Assembly (NCBI RefSeq): GCF_964036645.1
Contig: NZ_OZ038525.1
Coordinates: forward strand, 4,344,001-4,408,000
Direction: 5' to 3'
Length of the DNA stretch: 64,000 bases
DNA from: Tenacibaculum sp. 190524A02b
GTDB taxonomy: Bacteria > Bacteroidota > Bacteroidia > Flavobacteriales > Flavobacteriaceae
Shown: in pieces, positions 50,664 through 59,307 of the stretch
Numbering within the stretch: the first letter of the stretch is position 1
Layout: the number at the start of each line of letters is the position of its first letter
Notes under the pieces: generated by a model
Databases searched by the model: none
What the model saw: the letters and a program-made list of their open reading frames with translations, nothing else
Told to the model about the DNA's origin: nothing
Translations under genes and position numbers: made by a program

Positions 50664-52556
50664 ATGAATAAAAATTTACTAACCGTAGCAATAGCTAGTG
50701 TTCTATTAGTTGGATGTAGTTCCACTAAAAACAAAGTGAATGATTTAGCTACTAAAAACCCAATTGAAACTTCACTAAACTTAACAAATATCCAGGAAGA
50801 TAAAGTACCTGTTTTAATAAACCCAGGGCGCTTTACTACTGATAAAGTGATTTATAGATTGCCAAGAGTAGTCCAAGGAACATACTCGGTAAGTGATTTT
50901 GGAAAATATATAGATAATTTAAAGGCTTTAGATTATGAAGGGAAAGAGTTACCTGTAAAAAAAATAGATACCAATACATGGGAAATAAGCGAAGCAAAAA
51001 AACTAGATAAAATAACCTATTTAGTAAATGATACCTTTGATATAGAAGTTTCTGGAGGAATTGGAGGAGATACACCATTTTCACCAGCAGGAACAAATAT
51101 TGAAAAGACTAATTATGTTTTGAACTTACATGGATTCATAGGGTATTTTGATTCATTAAAAAATAATCAATATAAGTTAGATGTTGTTGCTCCTACTAAA
51201 TTTAAAAGAACATCAGCATTACAAGAAGTAGCTACAAATACCAATAAAGATGGTTCAGTGTTAACGTCTAGTTACTTTGCACCTCGTTACTTTGATATTA
51301 CTGATAATCCAATGTTTTATGGAGAACTGGATGTAGAGGAGTTTAAAGTTGGGGACATAAAAATTGTATTGAGTGTGTACTCACCAAATAAAAAGCATTC
51401 TGCTGAAAAAATTAAAGCGGTAATGGAAAAAATGATGCAAGCTCAAAAAACATACTTAGGAAGTATTAATAGCACAGCGAGGTATGATATTTATTTGTAT
51501 TTATCAGAAGGAAAAGAAAATTCACCAAAAGGGTTTGGAGCTTTAGAACATCATACATCAACAGTAGTCGTATTACCAGAAGCAATGCCAGATGAAGCGT
51601 TAGCAAAAAGTATGATTGATGTAGTTTCTCACGAATTTTTCCATATTGTAACACCTTTAAGTGTGCATTCAGAAGATGTACATTATTTTGATTATAATCA
51701 GCCTACTTTCTCAAAACATTTATGGATGTATGAAGGAATTACTGAATATTTTGCAACACTTTTTCAAATAAATCAAGACTTAGTAAAGGAAGATGAGTTT
51801 TATGAGAAGGTAATGGGGAAAATAAAATCAGCTTCTAAAATGAATGATTCAATGAGTTTTACTGAAATGAGTGAGAATGTTTTAGAAGAACCTTACGCAT
51901 CACAATATTACAATGTGTATCAAAAAGGAGCTTTAATAGGAATGTGTATTGATATTTTAATGAGAGAAGAAAGTAATGGACATAGAGGCGTATTATCTTT
52001 AATGAAAGAATTATCAAATAAATATGGAAAGAATAAACCATTTGAAGACGATCGTTTAATTGAAGAAATTAACGCAATGACCTATCCTTCTATAGGTGAG
52101 TTTTTAAATACACATGTTGTAGGAAATACACCTATAGATTACACCGTATTTTTTGAAAAAGCAGGTTTAAGTGTAGAAAAATCAAAAGTAAAAACGAATT
52201 ACATTCAAAATAATGGTGCTTTTATTTTTAGAGCAGATAAGGAAACCAAAGCAATAATGTTTACAGATGCTGTTAATAACAATAGTTTTTGGGCAGAGAA
52301 TGGAGTAAAACCTAATGATGTTGTAAAAGTTGTTGAAGGAGTTGAATTAACTGAAAAGAATGCCAATCAAATATTTTCACAAATGTATATGTGGCAACCA
52401 GGAAAGGATATAGAAGTTAAGTTAGATAGAAATGGAAAAGAAGTAATTATTAAAACAAAATTGACACAATCCTATACCAAAGGAGAAGGGCTGAAAGAAA
52501 ATATCAATGCCACTTCAAAACAAAAAGAACTAAGAAAAGCTTGGTTAAAAGGATAA
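50664..52556 (+). CDS. M61 family metallopeptidase with PDZ domain, lipoprotein
   Basis: This 630-aa protein has a lipoprotein signal (lipobox LLVGC; Cys at about 18). An N-terminal beta domain follows, then the M61 gluzincin core with HEFFH (323-327) and a downstream WMYEGITEYF holding the third zinc ligand Glu. The C-terminal PDZ-like domain (about 520-600) contains GVKPNDVVKVVEGVEL. This is the glycyl-aminopeptidase M61 architecture. It probably sits on the periplasmic face or the outer membrane and trims peptides. SSTKN follows the Cys, with no acidic surface-export signal. The gene is monocistronic and ends at a hairpin shared with the ABC transporter operon. Confidence 0.9.
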   Translation: MNKNLLTVAIASVLLVGCSSTKNKVNDLATKNPIETSLNLTNIQEDKVPVLINPGRFTTDKVIYRLPRVVQGTYSVSDFGKYIDNLKALDYEGKELPVKKIDTNTWEISEAKKLDKITYLVNDTFDIEVSGGIGGDTPFSPAGTNIEKTNYVLNLHGFIGYFDSLKNNQYKLDVVAPTKFKRTSALQEVATNTNKDGSVLTSSYFAPRYFDITDNPMFYGELDVEEFKVGDIKIVLSVYSPNKKHSAEKIKAVMEKMMQAQKTYLGSINSTARYDIYLYLSEGKENSPKGFGALEHHTSTVVVLPEAMPDEALAKSMIDVVSHEFFHIVTPLSVHSEDVHYFDYNQPTFSKHLWMYEGITEYFATLFQINQDLVKEDEFYEKVMGKIKSASKMNDSMSFTEMSENVLEEPYASQYYNVYQKGALIGMCIDILMREESNGHRGVLSLMKELSNKYGKNKPFEDDRLIEEINAMTYPSIGEFLNTHVVGNTPIDYTVFFEKAGLSVEKSKVKTNYIQNNGAFIFRADKETKAIMFTDAVNNNSFWAENGVKPNDVVKVVEGVELTEKNANQIFSQMYMWQPGKDIEVKLDRNGKEVIIKTKLTQSYTKGEGLKENINATSKQKELRKAWLKG

Positions 52557-52561
52557 AAATA

Positions 52562-52590
52562 AAAGCCCATGACTAAAAATCATGGGCTTT
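52562..52590. terminator. Bidirectional intrinsic terminator
   Basis: An 11-bp perfect stem (52562-52572 with 52580-52590) and a 7-nt loop lie between the convergent M61 and ABC permease genes. Confidence 0.85.
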
Positions 52591-52594
52591 CTAT

Positions 52595-54124
52595 TTAGAT
52601 TAATTGTCTTTTTCTAACTAAGAAGCTAAAAGCTATTAATAACAAGCTACTTATTAAAATTCCGAATAATATAGATGAACTCATGTATATTGCTCCAAAA
52701 TAATCTGTAAAGGGAATGCTATTAAGATTAGCATATGTTATCGTAAAAAAGACTACTTCAAAAACTTTTTTATTCTTAAAAAACATTCCAATACAAGAAG
52801 ACAAGGATACAATAAATAAACTTCCAATAACAATAGAAATAGCTGAAAAATTTTGCCCTAAAACAATTGTTTTAACTAATAAAGGAATTGATAAAGTAAG
52901 CATTAATAAGAAACCAGCTATAAATTGAGAGCTTAAAACCCTACGTAAAGGTAAGTAGGAAACAAATGAAAAAAGATGCGTATTGTTTGTAATTTCTTTT
53001 ATAGTTAGGTCAGAAATTCTATGTACTTGTAAAAACCATAAAATAGGTAATACTATAGAGTGTCCTGTTTTTATTGGTAATACAGCTAATAAAATCATAC
53101 CAATTAAATTTATCCATAACCAATACACTTTTCCTTTTCTTAAAAGTAAAAGAAACTCAGTTTTAATTAGCGGGAAAATACTGTAGTTTATAGTTGCTTT
53201 TGGAAGTGATTGTAAATTAAGAGAAGCATGATTTTTTATATGAACAATCAAATTTTTCTTACGATTTATAATTTCTCTTAAATTAAAACGATGGAAAATA
53301 AAAGAGATAATATATATAGCTATTAAGCAGATTAAAACACCTAAAAGGCGACTTATTAAAAAAGATATAGGAAAGGAAATACCTTCAAAATTAAATTTTT
53401 TAGATTCACTTATATTGCCCAAAACATAACCAATTGTTAATCCTTTTTCAGTAGTGTTTTTTGAAACTTCAAGTATTTTTTGTTCCATTTGATGGATTAC
53501 AATTTTGCTTCCTAAAAAATCTAAATTATAATTATTCTTTGGTAATGAAGATACTAGTAATGTGAAGGTGAAAAAAAATACAATATTTTGTAAAATAGAT
53601 TTATTTCTAAAAATAACTTCAAAAATTACAGCAATGGAAGCTATTAGAAACATTGCAGGAATGGTGATAAAAAAATAAGGTTTTAAAAAGGATAGTAAAT
53701 CAAAAGGAAAACCATCATTATACAAGAAAAATAATATAATAGACATTGTAAAAACTATAAATACAATGCTAAAAAGTAATAAAAAATTACTCAGTACTTT
53801 AGAAAATAAATAGGTAAAATTAGAAATAGAAGAAGAAGCTATAATTTGCCCAATTTTAGTGCTAAAGTCTTTTTGTATGGTTCCGTTTACCAAATAAAAA
53901 CCTATTAAAGATAAAAATATACTAGTCATTATAGCTGTAACATAACCAAACCAAGGAGCATTATAATAACCTACATATTCACCTATTCGTATAGTAGAAT
54001 AGCTAGCGTTAGGTTCAGGAACAAATGTATAGGCAATAGCTAAACTTGCACACAGTGTAATAAGGAATGAATACGTTCTAGAGCGTTGTAAAAAGTCGTA
54101 AATAATTATAGATAGAAAATTCAT
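52595..54124 (-). CDS. ABC-2 type transporter permease
   Basis: This 509-aa integral membrane protein has about 12 hydrophobic segments in two groups with a central hydrophilic loop (about 205-300). An early segment reads VNGTIQKDFSTKIGQIIASS, the typical cytoplasmic amphipathic stretch of ABC-2 permeases. No nucleotide-binding motif is present. Together with the upstream ATPase and the 36-aa membrane peptide it makes an exporter of unknown substrate. The gene starts 12 bases after the small ORF. The operon is divergent from a LytS/LytTR pair that probably controls it. Confidence 0.82.
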   Translation of the reverse strand: MNFLSIIIYDFLQRSRTYSFLITLCASLAIAYTFVPEPNASYSTIRIGEYVGYYNAPWFGYVTAIMTSIFLSLIGFYLVNGTIQKDFSTKIGQIIASSSISNFTYLFSKVLSNFLLLFSIVFIVFTMSIILFFLYNDGFPFDLLSFLKPYFFITIPAMFLIASIAVIFEVIFRNKSILQNIVFFFTFTLLVSSLPKNNYNLDFLGSKIVIHQMEQKILEVSKNTTEKGLTIGYVLGNISESKKFNFEGISFPISFLISRLLGVLICLIAIYIISFIFHRFNLREIINRKKNLIVHIKNHASLNLQSLPKATINYSIFPLIKTEFLLLLRKGKVYWLWINLIGMILLAVLPIKTGHSIVLPILWFLQVHRISDLTIKEITNNTHLFSFVSYLPLRRVLSSQFIAGFLLMLTLSIPLLVKTIVLGQNFSAISIVIGSLFIVSLSSCIGMFFKNKKVFEVVFFTITYANLNSIPFTDYFGAIYMSSSILFGILISSLLLIAFSFLVRKRQLI

Positions 54125-54135
54125 GATAAAACAGA

Positions 54136-54246
54136 TTAATAAGCATAATAAACACCAAAGTGAAACTTTTTAAGAAAAGCAAAAAGGGCAACAAGAAAAA
54201 GAATAGTAACAAGAATAATAGTTTTTTTATTTTTTAAATTTTTCAT
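54136..54246 (-). CDS. 36-aa single-pass membrane peptide within the ABC operon
   Basis: An ATG at 54246 opens a frame of 36 codons ending at TAA 54136-54138. The product is Lys-rich at the N-terminus (MKNLKNKK), then one hydrophobic helix (TIILVTILFLVALFAFL), then KKFHFGVYYAY. It starts 2 bases after the ATPase stop and ends 11 bases before the permease start, so it sits exactly where a real gene of the operon would. I see no family for it. It could be an accessory subunit or a regulator of the transporter. Confidence 0.6.
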   Translation of the reverse strand: MKNLKNKKTIILVTILFLVALFAFLKKFHFGVYYAY

Positions 54247-54248
54247 AA

Positions 54249-55112
54249 TTAATTGGTTTTCGTTAAAAATAAATAAGCATCTTCCAGTGTAGGAGTTTGA
54301 GGTTTGGCACCAGAAAGATTATGGTCAGATATATATCGAATATTATAATTGTTGTTTTCTTTTCTAAAGTCTACAACAATGTTTTTCATTTTAAATGAGT
54401 GAAATTCTATTTCTGGGATAGAAATTTCAAATACCTTGTTAGCAATTAATTTTATTAATTCCTCTTGAGAGTTGTGAGCTAACATTTGTCCGTCTTTCAT
54501 AATTGCAACACTATTAGCAACCGTATCAATATCAGAAACAATATGAGAAGAAAGTATAACAATACACTCAGAAGCTAAATCATTAATTAAATTTCTAAAT
54601 CGAATGCGTTCTTCAGGGTCTAATCCAACGGTAGGTTCATCAAAAATTAAAACTTTTGGATTGTTAAGCAAAGCTTGTGCAATACCAATACGCTGTTTCA
54701 TTCCTCCAGAATAACTCCCAATTGGCCTTTTAGCAGCTTCAGTTAAATTTAAACCTTCAAGAAGTTGTGTGATTTTTGAGTGTAAGCTTTTACCACCTAT
54801 ACCTTTCATTGCCGCCATATATTTTAAAAACTCGTAAGCATTTAAATTGGGATATACGCCAAAGTCTTGAGGAAGAAAACCTAATTGTTTGCGCATGTAA
54901 TTAGCATCTTTAACAATATTGTTCTTATTTAGAATAATTGAACCACTAGAAGGGTGATTAATGGTAGCAATCATTTTTAATAATGTCGATTTTCCTGCGC
55001 CATTTGGACCTAATAAGCCTAAAATTCCTTTGTTAATAGTTAAAGAAAAGTTTTTTAAAGCTAGTTTTTTATTCGTGTATTTTTTTGAAACATTTTGTAT
55101 CTCTAATTGCAT
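54249..55112 (-). CDS. ABC transporter ATP-binding protein
   Basis: This 287-aa ATPase has Walker A GPNGAGKS (35-42), Q-loop GFLPQDFG, signature YSGGMKQR, Walker B VLIFDEPT and the H-loop His in ILSSHIVSD. The C-terminal 70 residues form a small accessory domain. It energises the permease encoded two genes downstream (52595-54124). It is divergently arranged with LytS/LytTR regulators, as is usual for peptide or antibiotic-stress exporters. Confidence 0.93.
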   Translation of the reverse strand: MQLEIQNVSKKYTNKKLALKNFSLTINKGILGLLGPNGAGKSTLLKMIATINHPSSGSIILNKNNIVKDANYMRKQLGFLPQDFGVYPNLNAYEFLKYMAAMKGIGGKSLHSKITQLLEGLNLTEAAKRPIGSYSGGMKQRIGIAQALLNNPKVLIFDEPTVGLDPEERIRFRNLINDLASECIVILSSHIVSDIDTVANSVAIMKDGQMLAHNSQEELIKLIANKVFEISIPEIEFHSFKMKNIVVDFRKENNNYNIRYISDHNLSGAKPQTPTLEDAYLFLTKTN

Positions 55113-55173
55113 AATAGGTTGGTTTTTAATTCTGATACAAAATTGTAGTAAAAGATTTATGGAGTAAAAAAAG

Positions 55174-55267
55174 AATGATGAACTATGTTTAAAAAATGAT
55201 GAATTAAAAAAAGCCAGTTATCATTTAAAACAATACGGTTAAAATAAAAAATAGGCCTTTCATCATT
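55174..55267. promoter_or_regulatory. Candidate LytTR operator array
   Basis: AATGATGAA occurs at 55174-55182 and again at 55195-55203, exactly 21 bp apart (two helical turns). Inverted copies lie at 55217-55225 (two mismatches) and 55259-55267 (perfect), 42 bp apart. Two direct repeats of about 9 bp with about 12 bases between them are the usual LytTR target layout. The array lies in the region shared by the ABC operon and the two-component genes. Confidence 0.55.
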
Positions 55268-55295
55268 AAAAAATAAAGTTTTACTTTCAGGCTAT

Positions 55296-55303
55296 TATAT
55301 TTG
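55296..55303 (+). promoter_or_regulatory. -7 box of the lytS-like gene
   Basis: TATATTTG is an exact TAnnTTTG, 24 bases before the ATG at 55328. No clear -33 box is present, consistent with an activator acting through the repeats just upstream. Confidence 0.55.
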
Positions 55304-55327
55304 AAAGCACTTAATAAAAGATAAATA

Positions 55328-56302
55328 ATGTCTAAAATAGATTCATTAGTAGATAACAAACTAGCTCAAAATATTTTTATATGGAGCTGCTTTTTTATCA
55401 TTTTTACGTTAACAATTCAAGGACATAATAGAATTGTTTCAGGAGCTATTGGAGTTTTACTATTTGCTCCAACGGTTTATGTTCAAAACCTATTAATACT
55501 GCCTTACTTACGTAAAAATAAAGTGCTTTTTATTCTCTTTACCATAATTAATATTTTACTTTTTACACTGATATCTACTTTTTTCTTGTCAAGTATAATG
55601 AGTCAGGAAAGTTATGATTGGAAGTTCTTTTACAATTTTTTGGGAGTTGAAGTATTAGCTATATTATTTGGTTTAGCATTAAAAGTAGCAAGAGATAGCT
55701 TTAGTAGAAGACAAGAAGAAAAAGAAGCCGAATTAAAATTACTAAAAGGACAATTAAATCCACATTTTTTATTCAATACACTAAATAATTTATATGGGCT
55801 TTCAGTAGTGAAGTCAGATAAACTTCCAGAATTAATGTTGAAGTTGTCAGACCTATTACGTTATAGCTTATATGAAACAAGAGAAGTTTTAGTACCATTG
55901 AAAAAAGAAGTAGAATATTTAGAAAATTATATTTCCCTTGAAAAAATTAGATTAGAAGAGCAAACTGTTATTTCTTTTGTAAAAGAAGGTAATCTGGAAG
56001 ATAAAAAAATAGCACCAATGCTTTTAATTGTATTTGTTGAAAATACTTTTAAACATTTAGGAAGTATAAATGACAAAAGTAATGTGGAAATAAGACTAAA
56101 AATAACATCTAATACATTAGAGTTTTTATGTACAAATACGTACGATGAAATAAAAAGTAAAAATAATTTAGAAAAAGAAAAGAGTGGAATTGGTTTGCAA
56201 AATGTAAAAAAACGATTGGAACTGATATATCCAAACCGTTATAAATTGAAAATAAGGAAAAAGAATAATGAGTTTATTGTTGAATTAAAATTGAATTTTT
56301 AA
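55328..56302 (+). CDS. LytS-type sensor histidine kinase
   Basis: This 324-aa protein has about four hydrophobic helices in the N-terminal 130 residues. It then has the His_kinase (PF06580) region with QLNPHFLFNTLNNL (phospho-acceptor His146) and an HATPase-like end with PMLLIVFVENTFKHLG and GIGLQNVKKRLELIYP. No separate ligand domain is present, so the membrane helices themselves probably sense the signal. The stop overlaps the response-regulator start by one base (TAATG). It is divergent from the ABC exporter operon, its likely target. Confidence 0.92.
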   Translation: MSKIDSLVDNKLAQNIFIWSCFFIIFTLTIQGHNRIVSGAIGVLLFAPTVYVQNLLILPYLRKNKVLFILFTIINILLFTLISTFFLSSIMSQESYDWKFFYNFLGVEVLAILFGLALKVARDSFSRRQEEKEAELKLLKGQLNPHFLFNTLNNLYGLSVVKSDKLPELMLKLSDLLRYSLYETREVLVPLKKEVEYLENYISLEKIRLEEQTVISFVKEGNLEDKKIAPMLLIVFVENTFKHLGSINDKSNVEIRLKITSNTLEFLCTNTYDEIKSKNNLEKEKSGIGLQNVKKRLELIYPNRYKLKIRKKNNEFIVELKLNF

Positions 56303-57015
56303 TGAGAATGTTACAGTGTATTATTGCTGATGATGAGCCTATAGCACGTCAGGTTTTAGAAACTTATATAAAAGATTTGCCAAATTTAGAGTTAGTAGCT
56401 TCTTGTAAAAATGCTTTTGAAGTAATGGAGGTGGTATCACAAAAAAATGTTGATGTCCTGTTTTTAGATATCAATATGCCTAAGCTATCAGGATTAAGTT
56501 TATTGAAAACAATGCAACAAAAACCTTCAGTAATTATAACTACAGCTTATTCTGAGTATGCCGTTGAAGGGTTTGAACTTTCAGTAACCGATTATTTACT
56601 AAAACCTTTTTCTTTTGAACGTTTTATGCAAGCAGTTATGAAAGTGGAGCCTCAAAAAGAATTTATAAAAAGTGTAGAAATAGAAAAAGAAGACAATTCA
56701 CAAACATCAATTTTTGTAAAAAGTGATAAGAAATTAGTTAAACTTAATTTTAATGAGATTTCTCATATTGAAGCCTACGGAAATTATATTAAAGTTTACA
56801 CATCCACAATGACACTGACTTCACAAACGTTAAGTGATTTTCTAATGAAGTTGCCACCAAGTTTCATGAGAGTACATAAATCATTTGCAATTAACTTTAA
56901 TAAAATAGAATTGTTAGATGGGAATCAGTTAGTTTTAGAAAATAAAGTAAAAGTAACTGTGGGCAAATCATACAGAAAAGAACTTTTAGATAGAATAGAG
57001 AAAGAAATAGAGTAA
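56302..57015 (+). CDS. LytTR family response regulator
   Basis: This 237-aa protein has a receiver domain (Asp10/Asp11 in IIADDEP, phospho-acceptor Asp56 in VLFLDINMP, Lys101 in LLKPF) and a C-terminal LytTR DNA-binding domain (about 130-235, ISHIEAYGNYIKVYT and FMRVHKSFAINFNKIE). It is translationally coupled to the kinase and probably binds the 21-bp-phased AATGATGAA repeats upstream of the operon. An internal ATG two codons in is possible but less favoured. Confidence 0.93.
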   Translation: MRMLQCIIADDEPIARQVLETYIKDLPNLELVASCKNAFEVMEVVSQKNVDVLFLDINMPKLSGLSLLKTMQQKPSVIITTAYSEYAVEGFELSVTDYLLKPFSFERFMQAVMKVEPQKEFIKSVEIEKEDNSQTSIFVKSDKKLVKLNFNEISHIEAYGNYIKVYTSTMTLTSQTLSDFLMKLPPSFMRVHKSFAINFNKIELLDGNQLVLENKVKVTVGKSYRKELLDRIEKEIE

Positions 57016-57040
57016 GGAAAAATAAGTGTAATACTTTTCT

Positions 57041-57048
57041 TATTTTTG
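57041..57048 (+). promoter_or_regulatory. -7 box upstream of lspA
   Basis: TATTTTTG is an exact TAnnTTTG, 21 bases before the ATG at 57070. No obvious -33 partner is visible. Confidence 0.45.
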
Positions 57049-57069
57049 TTTCCATTTTAAACGAAAAAA

Positions 57070-57642
57070 ATGTCAAAAAAAAATATAGCGATATTAACTG
57101 TAGTCTTAGCAATTTTAATAGATCAGATAAGTAAAATTTATGTGAAAACCCATTTTACTTTGGGTGAAGAGGTTGTTGTTTTTGCTGATTGGTTTAAAAT
57201 TCACTTTACAGAGAATAACGGTATGGCTTGGGGATTTGAGTTTGGAGGGAAGGCAGGAAAATTGTTTTTGACATTATTTAGATTAGTTGCTGTAACTGGA
57301 ATTGTGTATTGGTTATGGCAAACCATAAAAAGAAAAACACACAATGCTGTTATTGTTGCCATTGCTTTAATTTTAGCAGGAGCAATTGGAAATATTATCG
57401 ATTCTGTTTTTTATGGAGTTATTTTTGACTCTTCCATGCATAAAGTAGCAACTTTGTTTGCAGACAAACCTTATGGCGAATTGTTTTATGGAAAAGTAGT
57501 AGACATGCTTTATTTTCCCATTTATGAAGGAGAGAGCTTTACTTTTTTTAATGCTATTTTTAACGGAGCTGATTCTTGGATAACCATTGGCGTAGCTATA
57601 CTTTTTATCTTTAATAAAGAAGCTTTCCCTAAAGAAGATTAG
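57070..57642 (+). CDS. lspA: Lipoprotein signal peptidase (signal peptidase II)
   Basis: This 190-aa inner-membrane aspartic protease has four hydrophobic segments. It carries the LspA boxes DQISK (19-23), NNGMAWG (49-55), GNIIDSVFYG (107-116, catalytic Asp111) and VVDMLYFP (143-150, catalytic Asp145). The usual GNxxDR appears as GNIIDS. A 25-residue insertion before the second Asp is typical of Bacteroidota. It cleaves prolipoproteins after lipidation, serving lipoproteins such as those at 8078 and 50664. Confidence 0.94.
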   Translation: MSKKNIAILTVVLAILIDQISKIYVKTHFTLGEEVVVFADWFKIHFTENNGMAWGFEFGGKAGKLFLTLFRLVAVTGIVYWLWQTIKRKTHNAVIVAIALILAGAIGNIIDSVFYGVIFDSSMHKVATLFADKPYGELFYGKVVDMLYFPIYEGESFTFFNAIFNGADSWITIGVAILFIFNKEAFPKED

Positions 57643-57702
57643 AGGAAGTTTAGTTCCAATTTTTTAGTATCTTGGAGTTCTTATAATCAAAGCTTAAAGT
57701 TA

Positions 57703-58296
57703 ATGCGCGTTATAAAATACACAGCCGTTTTTATTTTAGGTTTTTTAATTGCTAAATTATGGTATGATGTTAAAGAGCCTGATTATAAAAAGGAAGAAGT
57801 AAAAGTATTTCTAAATGGAATTCAAAACCTTAGTAAACTAGTAGTATCTGAAGGAAATTTTTCTGAAGTTTATAGTTTTTCCGACTCTAAAAAATACCTC
57901 TATAATTATTTAAGTTTTGATAAAAAAGCGATTCTTTCGGTGAATGCTAAAGTAGAAGTAGGCTATGATTTATCTAAGTTAGATATTCAAATAGATTCTA
58001 TAGGAAAACAAATTATAATTAATAAAATACCTAAAGAAGAATTAACAATTACACCAGATATCAAGTATTTCGATTTACAACAGAGTAAGTTTAACAGTTT
58101 TTCAAAGGAAGAACTAAATAAACTAAACGATAAAGCAATAGAAAAGATAAAGTCAACCATAACGGTGTCCGATTTACAAAAAGACGCTAAAAACCGTTTA
58201 TTTGAAGAATTATCTAAAATTTATCAGTTATCTAAAATATACAATTGGAAAGTGGTGAATAATACTGAATCAAATCTATTTTTTCAGAAAGATTAA
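57703..58296 (+). CDS. DUF4230 domain protein
   Basis: This 197-aa protein has an N-terminal signal anchor (about 4-20, YTAVFILGFLIAKLW). A DUF4230-type domain follows, with the conserved Leu-Val strand NLSKLVVSEGNFSEVY (42-57), KKAILSVNAKVEVGYDLSKLDIQID split over about 74-98, and a C-terminal long helix. The role is unknown; related genes are widespread in Bacteroidota, often single. It lies 60 bases after lspA and overlaps the convergent DUF6691 gene by 4 bases at the 3' end. Confidence 0.85.
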   Translation: MRVIKYTAVFILGFLIAKLWYDVKEPDYKKEEVKVFLNGIQNLSKLVVSEGNFSEVYSFSDSKKYLYNYLSFDKKAILSVNAKVEVGYDLSKLDIQIDSIGKQIIINKIPKEELTITPDIKYFDLQQSKFNSFSKEELNKLNDKAIEKIKSTITVSDLQKDAKNRLFEELSKIYQLSKIYNWKVVNNTESNLFFQKD

Positions 58297-58706
58297 TTAG
58301 GCAATTGTTTACTTAAAATACCATAGATAAAAGCTCCAAATAAAGCGCTTCCTAAAATTAATAATGCAGGAAAAAAGTTAAAGCCAAGCAAAACAAATAA
58401 AGGAGCAGCACAAGCACCTGTTAAAGCCCATCCTAACCCAAATATTGTTCCTCCAACAATAGTTCTGATATAGCCTCTTTTCTTTTGTTTAGGAATTATT
58501 TTTAAACCATTAATGTCTGTTACCTTTTCTTTTTTAAAAAGTTGCATAAATAGTAGAGAAATAACTACTGCAGAACCAATAATACCATACATATGAAAGG
58601 ATTGAAACTTGAACATTTCATAAATTCTATACCAAGAAATAATTTCGGCTTTGCTTAATATAATTCCAAAGAAAAGACCTAAGAAAAGAAATTTTATATT
58701 TTTCAT
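58293..58706 (-). CDS. DUF6691/YeeE-YedE half transporter (second half)
   Basis: This 137-aa membrane protein has about four helices and a GLGWALTGACAAP motif (Cys in TGACA), the half-site pattern of YeeE/YedE sulfur-compound transporters. Together with the preceding gene it builds the full transporter. The two genes are separated by 10 bases, so they are one operon. It likely moves thiosulfate or sulfur across the inner membrane, by analogy only. Its stop overlaps the convergent DUF4230 gene. Confidence 0.85.
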   Translation of the reverse strand: MKNIKFLFLGLFFGIILSKAEIISWYRIYEMFKFQSFHMYGIIGSAVVISLLFMQLFKKEKVTDINGLKIIPKQKKRGYIRTIVGGTIFGLGWALTGACAAPLFVLLGFNFFPALLILGSALFGAFIYGILSKQLPN

Positions 58707-58716
58707 ATGATTTTGT

Positions 58717-59268
58717 TTAAAAAATTAAAGGTAATACTATCCATGTCATTAGTAAACCACCAATAAAAAAGCCTATGGTGGCTAGTAAAGAGGGAAGTTG
58801 TAGACTACTTAGCCCTGTAATAGCATGACCAGAGGTGCAACCACCTGCATATCTAGTCCCAAATCCAATCAGAAAACCGCCCAAAATAAGTAAGAGTATT
58901 GATGAAAATGATTCTAAATTGAAAATTTCATTAGGAAAATACGAGAGACCCACATTCGTGAAATTCAAATTATCTATTAATTCCTTTTCAGTTTTTGGAT
59001 TAAGTGAAATATTTTTATTTGGAATTAAATAGTTTGAAGCTAAAACTCCACCTAGAAATAAACCTAAAATAAATAGTAGAGAAAAAGAACGTTGTCTCCA
59101 GTTTGTATTAAAATAGTTGGATATTTTACCAGCTCCAGCTATAGTACAAAGAGTATCTAAATTAGTTGAAACACCAAAGTTTTTTCCAAAATAAAAATAT
59201 AAAAAGAGTGTAAACGCTATCAAAGGCCCAGCAACATACCAAGGCCACGGATTTAATAAAAAGTCCAT
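58717..59268 (-). CDS. YeeE/YedE family transporter (first half)
   Basis: This 183-aa membrane protein has four or five helices. The key block GFGTRYAGGCTSGHAITGLSS (around residues 135-155) contains the Cys shown to be essential for thiosulfate passage in YeeE. Bacteroidota often split this transporter into two genes, as here. The 5' gene of the pair has 40 bases between it and the convergent waaA stop. No sulfur-metabolism enzymes lie nearby. Confidence 0.88.
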   Translation of the reverse strand: MDFLLNPWPWYVAGPLIAFTLFLYFYFGKNFGVSTNLDTLCTIAGAGKISNYFNTNWRQRSFSLLFILGLFLGGVLASNYLIPNKNISLNPKTEKELIDNLNFTNVGLSYFPNEIFNLESFSSILLLILGGFLIGFGTRYAGGCTSGHAITGLSSLQLPSLLATIGFFIGGLLMTWIVLPLIF

Positions 59269-59307
59269 CTTTGTTATTATTAATTATGTTAAACAAAATC
59301 AACCAAA

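Noticed and set aside
58293..59268. Frameshifted single YeeE/YedE gene
   Set aside because: Each half starts with its own ATG and hydrophobic helix, with 10 bases between. The split form is common in Bacteroidota.
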